The notes below the pieces were generated by a model. The model saw nothing but the letters and a program-made list of their open reading frames with translations. It searched no databases and was not told where the DNA came from. Of a stretch of 64,000 nucleotides of DNA, positions 43,910 to 52,908 are shown in pieces. A program made the position numbers and the translations under genes. Origin of the DNA: JABWAJ01 sp038323375 (GTDB lineage: Bacteria; Bacteroidota; Bacteroidia; Chitinophagales; Saprospiraceae). Every line of letters begins with the position of its first letter. The first letter of the stretch is position 1. The stretch covers positions 1 to 64,000 of the forward strand of contig JBBQGV010000009.1 in NCBI GenBank assembly GCA_038323375.1, written 5' to 3'.

Positions 43910-45346
43910 ATGAATCGGGAGTTTCTGAAGCACCTGTTTTTTCTGATTTTCATCAACCTGCTGATCAAGCCGTTTTACATTTTCGGCATTGACCGGGTCG
44001 TGCAAAATGCCGTAGACCCCGGCGCCTACGGCCTTTATTTTGTATTGTTCAATTTCACCTACCTTTTTCAGATCATCAACGATTCGGGGATTCAAAATTT
44101 CAACAACCGCAGCATTGCGCAGCACCCGAATCTGATTGGCAAATATTTTCCGAATATCTTAGCCCTCAAAGGGCTGTTGTCGCTGTGCTACCTGCTCGTG
44201 CTGGCCCTTGCCGGCTGGGGGGCGGGCTACCTGCCCCAATATGGCGGCTGGCTGTTCTGGATCGCGCTCAACCAAGTTTTCAATTCCCTGATCCTTTTTT
44301 TGCGAACCAACGTGTCGGGACTGGGATTGTACCGCTTCGACGGCTGGTTTTCGGTGGCCGACAAAATCCTGCTGATTGTGATTTGCGGAGTTTTGCTGCT
44401 GCAACACCCGGAAGGGTTCCAAATAGAGTGGTTCATTTACGCCCAAACAGCTTCTTTAGCGGCAACAGCCTGCATCGTCGGGGCATTCGTCGGCGGCAAA
44501 ATTGGGCGTTTCCGCCTGCGTTTTCAGCCGGCGCTGCTTTGGGTCATTGCCCGCGAAAGTTACCCCTACGCCTTAGTGGTGCTGTTGATGACCATTTACA
44601 CCCGCGTGGATGCGGTGATGATCGAACAACTCTTGCCCGACGGCGCGGTCGAGGCGGGCTATTACGCAGGCGCTTACCGGTTGTTGGATGCTGCGAACAT
44701 GATCGGCTATTTGTTTGCCGCATTGTTGCTGCCCATGTTTGCGCGATTGATCAAAGAAGGCGCGGATATGAGTCCGCTCACGGGGTTTAGTTTCCGGCTC
44801 ATCTGGGCGGGCAGCATTGCCCTGGCGGTGGCGATCTGGCCTTTCCGGGAAGCGATTATGGAAATGCTTTACGTCCGGATCGGCGCTACATCCGGCGATA
44901 TGCTGGGTTTACTGATGGTTAGTTTTGTGTCGGTTTGCGGCTCGTATGTTTACGGAACCTTGTTGACCGCAAAAGGCAGTATGCGGCACATGAACCGGAT
45001 TTTTCTGTGGGGCGTTTTGGGAAATATCGCCCTGAATGCCGCGCTCATTCCGCATTACAAAGGCGCCGGGGCGGCTGTTGCGACCTGTATCACGCAGGTT
45101 GTTGTATTTTTGGCGCAGGTTTGGCTCGCTTATCGCGAATTGGCCTTGTCGCGCAACTTCCGGCTGATTGCCCAAAGCGCAGGCTCGGTGTTGCTGGCGG
45201 TTGTATTGACCTGGGCGATTGTGCAAATCCCGGGAGAACTGCACTGGGCGATCCGATTTTTGATGTGCGGGGCGGTGAATGTACTCACAGCACTGTTGAT
45301 CGGACTGATTCCGATGCGTGGATTATGGCGTAAATTTTATCTTTAG
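43910..45346 (+). CDS. Polysaccharide flippase (MOP/Wzx-like) family protein
   Basis: The 478 residues contain 12-14 membrane segments and the usual opening FLIFINLLIKPFYIFGIDRVVQNAV, with YPYALVVLLMTIYTRVDAVMI in the middle, as in membrane proteins that flip lipid-linked saccharides. No glycosyltransferase genes adjoin it, so the cargo (lipid-linked oligosaccharide or other) is unknown. Its 3' end overlaps the upstream possible starts of uvrC, but not the chosen uvrC start. Confidence 0.88.
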   Translation: MNREFLKHLFFLIFINLLIKPFYIFGIDRVVQNAVDPGAYGLYFVLFNFTYLFQIINDSGIQNFNNRSIAQHPNLIGKYFPNILALKGLLSLCYLLVLALAGWGAGYLPQYGGWLFWIALNQVFNSLILFLRTNVSGLGLYRFDGWFSVADKILLIVICGVLLLQHPEGFQIEWFIYAQTASLAATACIVGAFVGGKIGRFRLRFQPALLWVIARESYPYALVVLLMTIYTRVDAVMIEQLLPDGAVEAGYYAGAYRLLDAANMIGYLFAALLLPMFARLIKEGADMSPLTGFSFRLIWAGSIALAVAIWPFREAIMEMLYVRIGATSGDMLGLLMVSFVSVCGSYVYGTLLTAKGSMRHMNRIFLWGVLGNIALNAALIPHYKGAGAAVATCITQVVVFLAQVWLAYRELALSRNFRLIAQSAGSVLLAVVLTWAIVQIPGELHWAIRFLMCGAVNVLTALLIGLIPMRGLWRKFYL

Positions 45347-45377
45347 AGCGTTTTTTATCGGCTACACGACCACCACC

Positions 45378-47225
45378 ATGACGACTGAAGAATTCAAGCA
45401 GCTATCCGACACCATCCCCAAAGAGCCGGGGATTTATCGGTTTATGAGTCCGGAAGGCACCATTTTATATGTAGGCAAGGCCAAAAACCTGCGCAGCCGC
45501 TTGTCGTCTTATTTTGGTGAACGACAGGATCGGGCTCAAAAAACCCGCGTGATGGTGAAGCACGCCGGGTATATCGAATTTACCGTTGTGGAAACGGAAA
45601 CGGATGCCCTGCTGCTGGAAAGCACGCTCGTCAAAGAGCACCAGCCGCGCTACAACGTGATGCTGAAAGATGGCAAAACCTATTCTTATATTTGCATCAA
45701 AAACGAGCGCTTCCCGCGGGTGCTGATCACGCGGTATGTGGTTCGCGACGGTTCTACCTATTTTGGCCCCTACACCTCCAAGTTCCGGGTGCGCGTCATC
45801 CTCGACCTCGTCAAACAACTGTTCCCGCTGCGCACCTGCACCTTCAACCTGCAAGAGGACGCTATCCGCGCCGGTAAATTCAAAATCTGCTTAGAATATC
45901 ACATCAAAAACTGCCAGGGGCCCTGCGAAGGGCTGGAAGATGAAGCAAGCTACAACCGCAAAATTGAACAGATCAAAAATATCCTGAAGGGTCATTTCAG
46001 CGCGGTGGTGAACCATTTCAAATTAGAAATGCAGCAATGCGCCGAAGCGCTGGAATTTGAAAAAGCCCAGCAGATCAAAGACAAGCTGACCGCTTTTGAA
46101 GACTACCAGGGCAAATCTACGGTCGTCAGTAATACCATCCGCGATGTGGATGTTTTCTCCATTGCGTCGGATGAAAAAGACGCTTACGTCAACTACCTCC
46201 GCGTGGTGAACGGTGCCATCATCCACACCCATACCCAGGAATTGGTCAAAAACCTCGACGACGACGAAACCGATCTTTTAGCCTACGCGGTTCCGGTTAT
46301 CCGCGAGCGTTTCAACAGCCTGGCGCCGGAAATCATCGCGCCGTTCGCTTTTCCGGTAGCAGAAAAAGAAATCGTGGTCACCGTCCCGAAAATCGGCGAC
46401 AAAAAGCGCCTGCTGGAATTGTCAGAAAAAAACGTGCAATACCACTTGTTGCAAAAGCGCAAGGAAGCCGCCTCGCGCACGCAGCGCCAAACACCCGCCG
46501 AGCGCATACTCCGAACCCTGCAGGAAGACCTGCACATGGAGGTGCTGCCCATGCACATTGAGTGTTTCGACAACTCCAATATCCATGGCACGCACCCGGT
46601 CTCCTCGTGCGTGGTGTTCAAAAATGCAAAACCTTCCAAAAAGGATTACCGCCATTTTAACATAAAAACCGTGGTCGGCCCCGACGATTTTGCCAGCATG
46701 GAGGAGGTGGTCTTTCGCCGCTACCGCCGCCTGCTCAACGAAGGGCAGTCGCTGCCGCAATTGGTGATCATAGACGGCGGGAAAGGCCAGCTCAGCGCCG
46801 CCATGAAAAGCATCGAAGCATTAGGCTTGGTGGGAAAAATGACCGTCGTGGGCATCGCCAAAAAATTGGAAGAATTGTTTTTTCCCGGTGATTCGGTGCC
46901 GTTGCACATCAACAAAAAATCGGAGTCGCTCAAACTCATCCAGCAGGCGCGCAACGAGGCGCACCGCTTTGCCATTACTTTCCATCGGGATCAGCGTTCC
47001 CGAAACTTTACGAGCACGGAGCTGACCAATATTGGCGGCGTTGGCGAAAAAACGGCGCAAAAACTGCTTTCTCACTTTGGTTCAGCCAAAAAAATCCGGG
47101 CGGCCAGCGCGGCAGCCATTGCAGAAGTGGCGGGTTTGTCGGTGGCGAAAAAGATCCGCGCCTATTTTGGGGAGGATGAAAATCCGGAAGCTCCAACAGG
47201 CATAAATCCGGAGCAAACCCCGTAG
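45378..47225 (+). CDS. uvrC: UvrABC excinuclease subunit C
   Basis: UvrC makes both incisions in nucleotide excision repair. The ATG at 45378 gives 615 residues (normal). The GIY-YIG domain (GIYRFMSPEGTILYVGKAKNL) is followed by a UVR motif (EALEFEKAQQIKDKLTAFED), the RNase H-like second nuclease (IECFDNSNIHGTHPVSSCVVF, LVIIDGGKGQL) and a C-terminal helix-hairpin-helix (LTNIGGVGEKTAQKLLSHFGS). It follows the flippase gene closely and may share its transcript. Confidence 0.97.
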   Translation: MTTEEFKQLSDTIPKEPGIYRFMSPEGTILYVGKAKNLRSRLSSYFGERQDRAQKTRVMVKHAGYIEFTVVETETDALLLESTLVKEHQPRYNVMLKDGKTYSYICIKNERFPRVLITRYVVRDGSTYFGPYTSKFRVRVILDLVKQLFPLRTCTFNLQEDAIRAGKFKICLEYHIKNCQGPCEGLEDEASYNRKIEQIKNILKGHFSAVVNHFKLEMQQCAEALEFEKAQQIKDKLTAFEDYQGKSTVVSNTIRDVDVFSIASDEKDAYVNYLRVVNGAIIHTHTQELVKNLDDDETDLLAYAVPVIRERFNSLAPEIIAPFAFPVAEKEIVVTVPKIGDKKRLLELSEKNVQYHLLQKRKEAASRTQRQTPAERILRTLQEDLHMEVLPMHIECFDNSNIHGTHPVSSCVVFKNAKPSKKDYRHFNIKTVVGPDDFASMEEVVFRRYRRLLNEGQSLPQLVIIDGGKGQLSAAMKSIEALGLVGKMTVVGIAKKLEELFFPGDSVPLHINKKSESLKLIQQARNEAHRFAITFHRDQRSRNFTSTELTNIGGVGEKTAQKLLSHFGSAKKIRAASAAAIAEVAGLSVAKKIRAYFGEDENPEAPTGINPEQTP

Positions 47226-47245
47226 AAATCAGGTGAGTGCATGAC

Positions 47246-47567
47246 AAAATCGGGGCAGATTGGGAACCAAGTGTATCCTCGCCCATACTACTGGATAGTT
47301 TTACCAACTTAAGGAGGTTGGTTAATTTAGGCGGTAACTTCAAGTTACCTCCTAAATTTCTCAAAGTTATACCTCAACCTGCGAGGTTTTGCGCATAGCA
47401 AAGTACAATAAATCAGTATAAGTTAGGAGGTAACTTCAAGTTACCGCCTAACACAGCCCGGGCATCCTCGTCTCGTTTCACCTGAGTATTAAAAATGTCC
47501 AGTAGTATGATCCTCGCCCACTGTTCGGCGCAAGCCGAAAAGCATTCGGCTGTCCGCCCCGATTTTT
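47246..47567. repeat. Compound palindromic element F
   Basis: This ~320-bp element has nested inverted repeats: outer AAATCGGGGC/GCCCCGATTT, a second pair around CATACTACTGGATA and TGTCCAGTAGTATG, and two inner hairpins TTAGGCGGTAACTT.. (about 47327) and TTAGGAGGTAACTT.. (about 47424), each self-complementary and mirror copies of each other. It lies between uvrC and a small minus-strand gene. A related half-arm, AGTTACCTCCTAAA, occurs near 61482. Confidence 0.6.
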
Positions 47568-47585
47568 TTTTCGACACAAAGGCAC

Positions 47586-47822
47586 TCATTTACCCGGTTC
47601 TATTGATGCCCGAATCTTTGCCAATCGAAAAATATGCTCAAGCATGTTATAATGCTCCAATTCAGAGACCTCTTCCGGGTTTATCTTCCCTTCTTTTTTC
47701 TTACAAACGAGGACATCATACCGCGCTTGTGTGCTTGCAGAAGGGCGATATGCTATAATCTGTTCAGGTGCTGCCTGAGCCGGAAATTCGGCCACTTCAT
47801 CGTGTAACTTGATATTATTCAT
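47586..47822 (-). CDS. Small conserved hypothetical protein, antitoxin-like
   Basis: The 78 residues (MNNIKLHDEVAEFPAQ..., PSASTQARYDVLVCKKKEGKINPEEVSELEHYNMLEHIFRLAKIRA) match a widespread small family in Bacteroidota and cyanobacteria with the pattern KKEG..(T/N)PEE..EL.....LEH..RLAKA. Relatives are often placed before a nuclease gene, suggesting an antitoxin or accessory role, but no partner follows here. Confidence 0.65.
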   Translation of the reverse strand: MNNIKLHDEVAEFPAQAAPEQIIAYRPSASTQARYDVLVCKKKEGKINPEEVSELEHYNMLEHIFRLAKIRASIEPGK

Positions 47823-48162
47823 AGTAGTAAAATGATCACCAGCCTAATGAAAGGGATGGTTATTGCCTATGAATATAGTCGTTTTCTGAAAAAGAATACA
47901 CGCTTTTTTCGGATTAGTTCAGGCGCAGGTATCGAACATCTCGAAGGGAAACACGGAGCATCCCCTATTTTCAGCGGGCACGTATATCTGAAGACAGCAA
48001 GATGCGTGTCTTTTTCTTTCTAATTGTTTGACTTACAGCTTTTTTAAACAATCGAAGGTTTTCAAGGAGTGACCAGCAATCTTAAACCCTGTGGATCTCG
48101 GAAGCAAACATACGAGAAGCACGGAGTCTCGTGGAGTAAAACATCTAAAACCCTGGAGAATT
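47823..48162. other. 340-base gap, no gene seen
   Basis: Only a short plus-strand frame (47832-48023) without protein character is present. A stretch near 48115-48145 (CACGGAGTCTCGTGGAGTAAAAC) resembles part of the inside of element E. Confidence 0.4.
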
Positions 48163-48804
48163 TCAAGTGTGTTCCTGCGGCCTCCTTGACGCCACTTCCA
48201 GCAACTCGCTCAAAATCATGGCCGTAGCGCCCCAAACGACTTTGTCAGAAACATTAAAATAAGGCACCTCCTTAATAGTCAGGTTGTTGGTAACTTGGAT
48301 GTCGGTCGTTTGCAGGGTATCCGGGTCTTCCAGTACGCTAAAAGGCACTTCCAGCACCGATTGCACCTCGCTCCACTGGGGTTGAAACGCAGGGGCATAA
48401 TCCATCCACCCGACAAAGGGATGCACTAAAAAATTGCTGACTGGGATGTAAATTTCGGTCAGCGCGCCCAGCATATTGACCTCCTTCGGAGCAACGCCCA
48501 CTTCTTCGTGCGTTTCACGCAGGGCCGTATTCATCAAAATGCCGTCGCCGGCTTCGTATTTTCCGCCGGGAAAACCGATTTGCCCGCTGTGGCGATCTGC
48601 GGAATGCGTGGAAACGCGCTCTATCAGTGCTAATTGCCACGCTTGGTTTTTTGGAAAAAAAAGCGCGAGTACGCCAGCCAATGACGCGCCACCGGGTGCC
48701 GGAATCACCGTTGGACGGAATGGGTGCGCCATGCGATGATGCGCATCTGTGCCTGGCAATGGCCCTTTCAGGCGTGTTTGAAGGTGTTGTATAAAAGCGT
48801 CCAT
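48163..48804 (-). CDS. Nudix hydrolase, CoA pyrophosphatase-type
   Basis: A 213-residue protein with a Nudix box GGKYEAGDGILMNTALRETHEEVGV, which binds metal and hydrolyses a diphosphate, and the preceding SGQIGFPGGK context found in CoA diphosphatases (NudL/PCD1-like). It probably cleaves CoA or acyl-CoA into phosphopantetheine and 3',5'-ADP. It is monocistronic and divergent from the MarR gene. Confidence 0.85.
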   Translation of the reverse strand: MDAFIQHLQTRLKGPLPGTDAHHRMAHPFRPTVIPAPGGASLAGVLALFFPKNQAWQLALIERVSTHSADRHSGQIGFPGGKYEAGDGILMNTALRETHEEVGVAPKEVNMLGALTEIYIPVSNFLVHPFVGWMDYAPAFQPQWSEVQSVLEVPFSVLEDPDTLQTTDIQVTNNLTIKEVPYFNVSDKVVWGATAMILSELLEVASRRPQEHT

Positions 48805-48899
48805 AGACTTATAGAACGTTTCAAAATTTCGAATATGGACAACCGGTGGACAAAAAATGCATCAGCATCTAATTTAGTAAAATAAAAGAGACGTTTTTT

Positions 48900-48931
48900 T
48901 TTGCGAATGGTTGTCATACTAACTATATTTG
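48900..48931 (+). promoter_or_regulatory. Promoter of the MarR gene
   Basis: TTTG at 48900-48903 and TATATTTG at 48924-48931 are separated by 20 bases, matching the Bacteroidota -33/-7 consensus at correct spacing, 17 bases before the ATG. Confidence 0.65.
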
Positions 48932-48947
48932 TGCGAACAATTTTGTT

Positions 48948-49397
48948 ATGTCCTCAGCCTTACCAAAATCAGCCAAACCCGCTGAAGTTTCCGGTTTTAT
49001 ACTGGAGCGAACAGCGAAGCGCATGAAACAGTTTTTTCATGCGCAATTAACCCTAGCTGCCGCCGATATCACCATTGACCAATGGATTGTTTTACAAGCC
49101 CTTGAGTTCGGTGGCGTACAAAGCCAGTTTGAAATTGCCCGGCAGACGTTCAAGGATGCGCCCACCGTGACCCGCATCCTTGATCTGCTGGAACAGAAGC
49201 AACTCATCACCCGGGAAGATGACCCCAACGACCGCCGCCGCTACAACGTCCGGCTCACTACACAGGGGCATCAAAAAATGAGCGACATGCTGCCGGTCAT
49301 CAAAAATGCGCGCCTGCAAGCCTGGAACGGGTTGGATGATGAAGATATGGATACGTTGGTGCGGCTATTGGACAAGGTGTACGATAATTTGAAATAG
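48948..49397 (+). CDS. MarR-family transcriptional regulator
   Basis: The 149 residues form one MarR winged helix (TIDQWIVLQALEFGGVQSQFEIARQTFKDAPTVTRILDLLEQKQLITREDDPNDRRRYNVRLT), with the DxRxxxVxLT wing. It stands 188 bases upstream of hmgA on the same strand and is likely to control the hmgA-hppD operon in response to an aromatic pathway compound. Confidence 0.9.
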   Translation: MSSALPKSAKPAEVSGFILERTAKRMKQFFHAQLTLAAADITIDQWIVLQALEFGGVQSQFEIARQTFKDAPTVTRILDLLEQKQLITREDDPNDRRRYNVRLTTQGHQKMSDMLPVIKNARLQAWNGLDDEDMDTLVRLLDKVYDNLK

Positions 49398-49585
49398 TAG
49401 GCAGTTTTTTAGTTGGCAGTTGGGCAGGATTGGTTTCGTTTCGGATGAAAATTTTAGGTTCTTATTTGAAAAAAATAAAAACCCAATCGCTTAATAAACA
49501 ATGCATTGAAACGCAAAAACTCCTATTAGCCGCCAACTGAAGAACTGCCAACTACTAAAAAACTAACCAAATACAATTCACAACC

Positions 49586-50740
49586 ATGCACTACCACTCC
49601 CTGGGGCAATTTCCGCAAAAGCGGCATACGCAGTATCGCAAACCCGACGGTAGTCTTTACCACGAAGAGCTTTTTTCGACAGAAGGGTTCAGCGATTTGT
49701 ATTCCCTCATCTATCATTGCAATGCGCCGACGCAAATCGTTCAGGTGGGCGATCCGTATGACGTGAAACCCAAAACGGTTTCCGACCGGCAACTGAAGCA
49801 CCGCAGCCTGAAAGGGTTTCAGGTGGCGCCGGAGGACGATTATCTGAAAAGCCGCACACCTGTGCTGGTCAACGACGACTGCAAAATCCTGCTCGCTGCA
49901 CCGCGCCAGAGCATGAGCGATTATTTTTTCAAAAATGCCGACGCCGACGAAGTGATTTTCATCCACGAAGGCACGGGAACCCTGCGTTCTATGTACGGCA
50001 ACCTGCGCTTTGAATACGGCGATTATTTGGTCATCCCACGCGGAACGACCTACCAACTGCAATTCGATGGCACGGAAAATCGCCTGCTCATTGTCGAATC
50101 CAGCAGTCCGATCGTTACCCCGCGCCGCTATCGCAATGGCTTTGGGCAACTCATGGAGCATTCGCCTTTTTGCGAGCGCGACATCCGCAAACCACAGGAT
50201 CTGGAAACACACGACGAACAGGGGGAATTCCTGTTTTACATCAAAAAACAGGACAATATCTACCCTTACTCCTACCTCAATCATCCTTTCGATGCGGTGG
50301 GCTGGGATGGCTATGTGTACCCCTACGCGTTTTCCATCCACAATTTCGAGCCCATTACGGGTCGCGTACACCAACCTCCGCCGGTACACCAAACCTTCGA
50401 AGCGCGCAATTTCGTGATCTGTTCCTTTGTGCCACGCCTCTTCGACTACCACCCGTTGGCCATTCCGGCGCCTTACAACCACAGCAATATTGACAGCGAT
50501 GAAGTTTTATATTATGTGGATGGCGACTTCATGAGCCGCAAACACGTGGAACGCGGTATGATTACCCTGCATCCCGGCGGCATCCCACACGGTCCGCACC
50601 CGGGCACGGTTGAAAAAAGCATCGGCGCGAAAGAAACCCGCGAACTGGCAGTTATGATTGATACGTTCAGCCCGTTGAAAATGACGGAACACGCGGTGGG
50701 TATTGAGGATCCCCATTATTATCAATCTTGGTTAACTTAA
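49586..50740 (+). CDS. hmgA: Homogentisate 1,2-dioxygenase
   Basis: It opens the homogentisate ring to maleylacetoacetate with O2 and Fe(II), in tyrosine/phenylalanine breakdown. The 384 residues are a double-stranded beta-helix (cupin) protein of bacterial length. The iron-site region is visible: DSDEVLYYVDGDF and TLHPGGIPHGPHPG supply Glu and His ligands; VNDDCKILLAAPR and FIHEGTGTLRS lie in the first cupin half. It is followed by a small gene and hppD, giving two consecutive pathway steps in one operon. Confidence 0.93.
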   Translation: MHYHSLGQFPQKRHTQYRKPDGSLYHEELFSTEGFSDLYSLIYHCNAPTQIVQVGDPYDVKPKTVSDRQLKHRSLKGFQVAPEDDYLKSRTPVLVNDDCKILLAAPRQSMSDYFFKNADADEVIFIHEGTGTLRSMYGNLRFEYGDYLVIPRGTTYQLQFDGTENRLLIVESSSPIVTPRRYRNGFGQLMEHSPFCERDIRKPQDLETHDEQGEFLFYIKKQDNIYPYSYLNHPFDAVGWDGYVYPYAFSIHNFEPITGRVHQPPPVHQTFEARNFVICSFVPRLFDYHPLAIPAPYNHSNIDSDEVLYYVDGDFMSRKHVERGMITLHPGGIPHGPHPGTVEKSIGAKETRELAVMIDTFSPLKMTEHAVGIEDPHYYQSWLT

Positions 50741-50763
50741 AAACGACTAAACCCGATACATTC

Positions 50764-51096
50764 ATGGAAAAACACACAATGAATCGCAATCAATTCCACA
50801 CCTTGCTGCTCCTGTATGCTGCCAATGTGGACATGCAGGAAACGGAGCGCGAAATGCAGTACATCCGGAAAATAGCGCCTTGCGACAATTTTGATGAAAT
50901 GCACACCCTGTTCTTAGGATGCTCGGATTACGAATGTCTTCAACTGATCCTGAGCTATCGCGATCAGTTTTTTTCGACCACACAGGATCAGGACAACCTG
51001 TTGCAGGAGGTGGCGAATCTGTTGCACCAGGATGGCGAATACGATCTGCTTGAAGGAAACGCCATGAAAATGATTAAAAAACTCATTCATCAATAG
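50764..51096 (+). CDS. Small helical protein in the hmgA-hppD operon
   Basis: The ATG at 50764 gives 110 residues (a second ATG at 50779 is possible). It is helical and acidic, with YAANVDMQETEREMQYIRKIA, a pattern like TerB-type helical proteins, and ends AMKMIKKLIHQ. The function is unknown. It lies 23 bases after hmgA and 6 bases before hppD, so all three are one transcript. Confidence 0.7.
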   Translation: MEKHTMNRNQFHTLLLLYAANVDMQETEREMQYIRKIAPCDNFDEMHTLFLGCSDYECLQLILSYRDQFFSTTQDQDNLLQEVANLLHQDGEYDLLEGNAMKMIKKLIHQ

Positions 51097-51102
51097 GTTT
51101 TT

Positions 51103-52227
51103 ATGGAAACGATGACCCAAATTAAGGCGGGTGTTGACCAGGACACCTTTCCCATCAACGGCACCGATCATATAGAATTCTACGTGGGCAATGCCAAACA
51201 GGCGGCGCATTATTACCAGTCGGCTTTCGGCTTCCACGTAGTTGCTTACCGCGGACCGGAGACCGGCGAGCGCAGCAAGGTTTCCTATGTGTTGCAGCAA
51301 GGTAAAATTCGCTTTGTACTCACTTCGGCTTTTGATCCGGATCACGAAATTGCCTGCCATGTACACCTGCATGGCGACGGCGTGAAAGTGCTTGCCCTTT
51401 GGGTAGACGACGCTGAACAAGCTTACGACAAAGCCCTCGAACGCGGGGCAGTTTCTGCTTTCCCGCCGATGGTACAGGAAGACGAACACGGTTGGGTCAA
51501 AATGGCTGCCGTCAAAACCTACGGCGAAACCATCCATACGCTGGTGGAACGCCACAGCTATCAGGGCGCTTTTTTGCCAGGTTTCCAGCCCCGCGAAAGC
51601 ATGATGACCGTAAATCCCATCGGTTTGGAATATGTGGATCACTGCGTAGGCAATGTGGAATTGGGCGCCATGAACAAATGGGTCGAATTCTATCAGGAAG
51701 TGATGGGCTTTAAACTGTTGGTCACCTTCGATGACAAAGACATCTCCACTGAATACACAGCGCTGATGAGCAAGGTGGTCTCGAACGGTAACGGCTTCAT
51801 CAAATTCCCCATCAACGAGCCGGCTGCAGGTCGCAAAAAATCTCAGATAGAAGAATACCTCGATTTTTATAAAAGCGCTGGCGTGCAACACATCGCCATT
51901 GCCACGAAAGACATTCTTACTACGGTGGATCAACTGCGCCGCAACGGCGTGGATTTCCTCCAGGTGCCCGACACCTATTACGAAACCGTCACCGCCCGCG
52001 TTGGTGCCATCAAAGAAGACCTGAAGGAGCTTCAGCGCCTGAACATCCTGATTGACCGCGACGAGGAAGGCTATCTGCTCCAGATTTTCACCAAACCGGT
52101 GCAGGATCGCCCGACAGTGTTTTACGAAATCATCCAGCGCGAAGGTGCCCGGTCGTTTGGTAAAGGCAATTTCAAGGCTCTTTTCGAAGCCATCGAACGG
52201 GAACAGGAATTGCGCGGCACGTTGTAG
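51103..52227 (+). CDS. hppD: 4-hydroxyphenylpyruvate dioxygenase
   Basis: It turns 4-hydroxyphenylpyruvate into homogentisate, the substrate of HmgA. The 374 residues contain two vicinal-oxygen-chelate halves. The iron ligands are seen as His in GLEYVDHCVGNV, His in SAGVQHIAIAT and Glu in TVFYEIIQREGA; the C-terminal SFGKGNFKALFEAIEREQELRGTL closes the active site. The last ~80 coding bases are duplicated at 52634-52713 by a REP-associated rearrangement. Confidence 0.96.
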   Translation: METMTQIKAGVDQDTFPINGTDHIEFYVGNAKQAAHYYQSAFGFHVVAYRGPETGERSKVSYVLQQGKIRFVLTSAFDPDHEIACHVHLHGDGVKVLALWVDDAEQAYDKALERGAVSAFPPMVQEDEHGWVKMAAVKTYGETIHTLVERHSYQGAFLPGFQPRESMMTVNPIGLEYVDHCVGNVELGAMNKWVEFYQEVMGFKLLVTFDDKDISTEYTALMSKVVSNGNGFIKFPINEPAAGRKKSQIEEYLDFYKSAGVQHIAIATKDILTTVDQLRRNGVDFLQVPDTYYETVTARVGAIKEDLKELQRLNILIDRDEEGYLLQIFTKPVQDRPTVFYEIIQREGARSFGKGNFKALFEAIEREQELRGTL

Positions 52228-52273
52228 GGGCGACCCTCGCGGTCGCCCTGCCATACAAATGCCCCTCGTGGGC
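52147..52273. repeat. 127-bp direct repeat, copy 1 (end of hppD plus REP)
   Basis: From GCCCGGTCGTTTGG to CCCTCGTGGGC this block covers the hppD 3' end, its stop and a REP palindrome. The second copy is at 52634-52760, 487 bases away, with about 10% differences. Confidence 0.75.
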
Positions 52274-52390
52274 GTTTGGATGGCCAACACAATGGTGGAG
52301 ATATCGGGCGACTGCAAGGGAGCCCCATTCATTCTGGCACCATAGCGACCGCAAGGGTGCTGTGATGCAGGGCGACCGCGAGGGTCACCC
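52228..52390. repeat. REP palindromes 1 and 2 with a degenerate copy between
   Basis: REP 1 (52228-52248) is GGGCGACC-CTCGC-GGTCGCCC and begins at the base after the hppD stop. REP 2 (52370-52390) has the opposite orientation, GGGCGACC-GCGAG-GGTCACCC. Weaker copies lie at about 52306-52325 and 52344. They flank the RAYT remnant on its 3' side. Confidence 0.75.
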
Positions 52391-52391
52391 C

Positions 52392-52604
52392 CTACTGCAC
52401 ATAAAATTTATCGGTTCCCCAATTTTCCGCGTTGTTGATGATGTAATTGGAAATATTGCCGAATGCTTTTAAATCCCGGATGACGTGTTCATGAAACCCG
52501 CGTTGCCAAACCTTGCCTAAAAGAACATCGGGATGGTTTTTTTTGGTAAAATCGAGACAAGCGGTTGCCGAAACGGAACAATAAGCGCCAACCACCTGCC
52601 CCAC
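52392..52604 (-). pseudogene. REP-associated (RAYT, IS200-like) transposase fragment
   Basis: The 70-residue frame contains KVWQRGFHEHVIRDLKAFGN and ISNYIINNAENWGTDKFYVQ-stop, the C-terminal end of Y1 tyrosine transposases of the RAYT group (W-Q-R-x-F/Y-x-E-H-V/I-I-R ... YIxNNPxxW). The HUH and nucleophile regions are gone. It stands among REP palindromes, the normal setting of RAYT genes. Confidence 0.7.
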
Positions 52605-52633
52605 TGAACACTTAAGCGGAAAAGTAGTACGAC

Positions 52634-52760
52634 GCCCGTTCGTTTGGCAAAGGCAATTTCAAGGCCCTGATCGAAGCCATTTAACGGGAACAGGAATTGC
52701 GCGGCACGTTGTAGGGGCGACCCTCGCGGTCGCCCTGCCATCCAAATGCCCCTCGTGGGC
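52634..52760. repeat. 127-bp direct repeat, copy 2 (dead hppD end plus REP)
   Basis: This copy matches 52147-52273 but has an in-frame TAA where hppD reads ATCGAA, so it is a non-coding duplicate. Its REP palindrome is at 52715-52735. Confidence 0.75.
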
Positions 52761-52794
52761 TAATTATATGGCCAACATCATGGTGGGAATACCA

Positions 52795-52815
52795 GGGCGA
52801 CCGCAAGAGTCGCCC
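52795..52815. repeat. REP palindrome 4
   Basis: GGGCGACC-GCAAG-AGTCGCCC lies 13 bases beyond the 3' end of the tRNA gene. Confidence 0.7.
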
Positions 52816-52828
52816 TACAAAGAAGAAG

Positions 52829-52902
52829 TAGCGCGGGGGAGGCTTGAACTCCCGACCTTGCGATTATGAATCGCACGCTCTGACCAGCTGAGCTACCGCG
52901 CC
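52829..52902 (-). tRNA. tRNA-Met (CAT anticodon)
   Basis: On the minus strand a 74-base cloverleaf forms: acceptor GGCGCGG with CCGCGCT, D-arm AGCTCAGCTGGTCAGAGC, anticodon arm TGCGATTCATAATCGCA with anticodon CAT, and T-arm GGGAGTTCAAGCCTCCC. CCA is not encoded. An elongator Met tRNA is most likely; a CAU tRNA-Ile (lysidine-modified) cannot be fully excluded. REP palindromes lie close on both sides. Confidence 0.93.
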
Positions 52903-52908
52903 GTGTTG

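Noticed and set aside
49526..50482. 318-codon minus-strand open frame
   Set aside because: It is antisense to hmgA, which is well supported.
50914..52332. 472-codon minus-strand open frame
   Set aside because: It is the shadow of hppD and its REP; the product has no motif, while hppD has all iron ligands.
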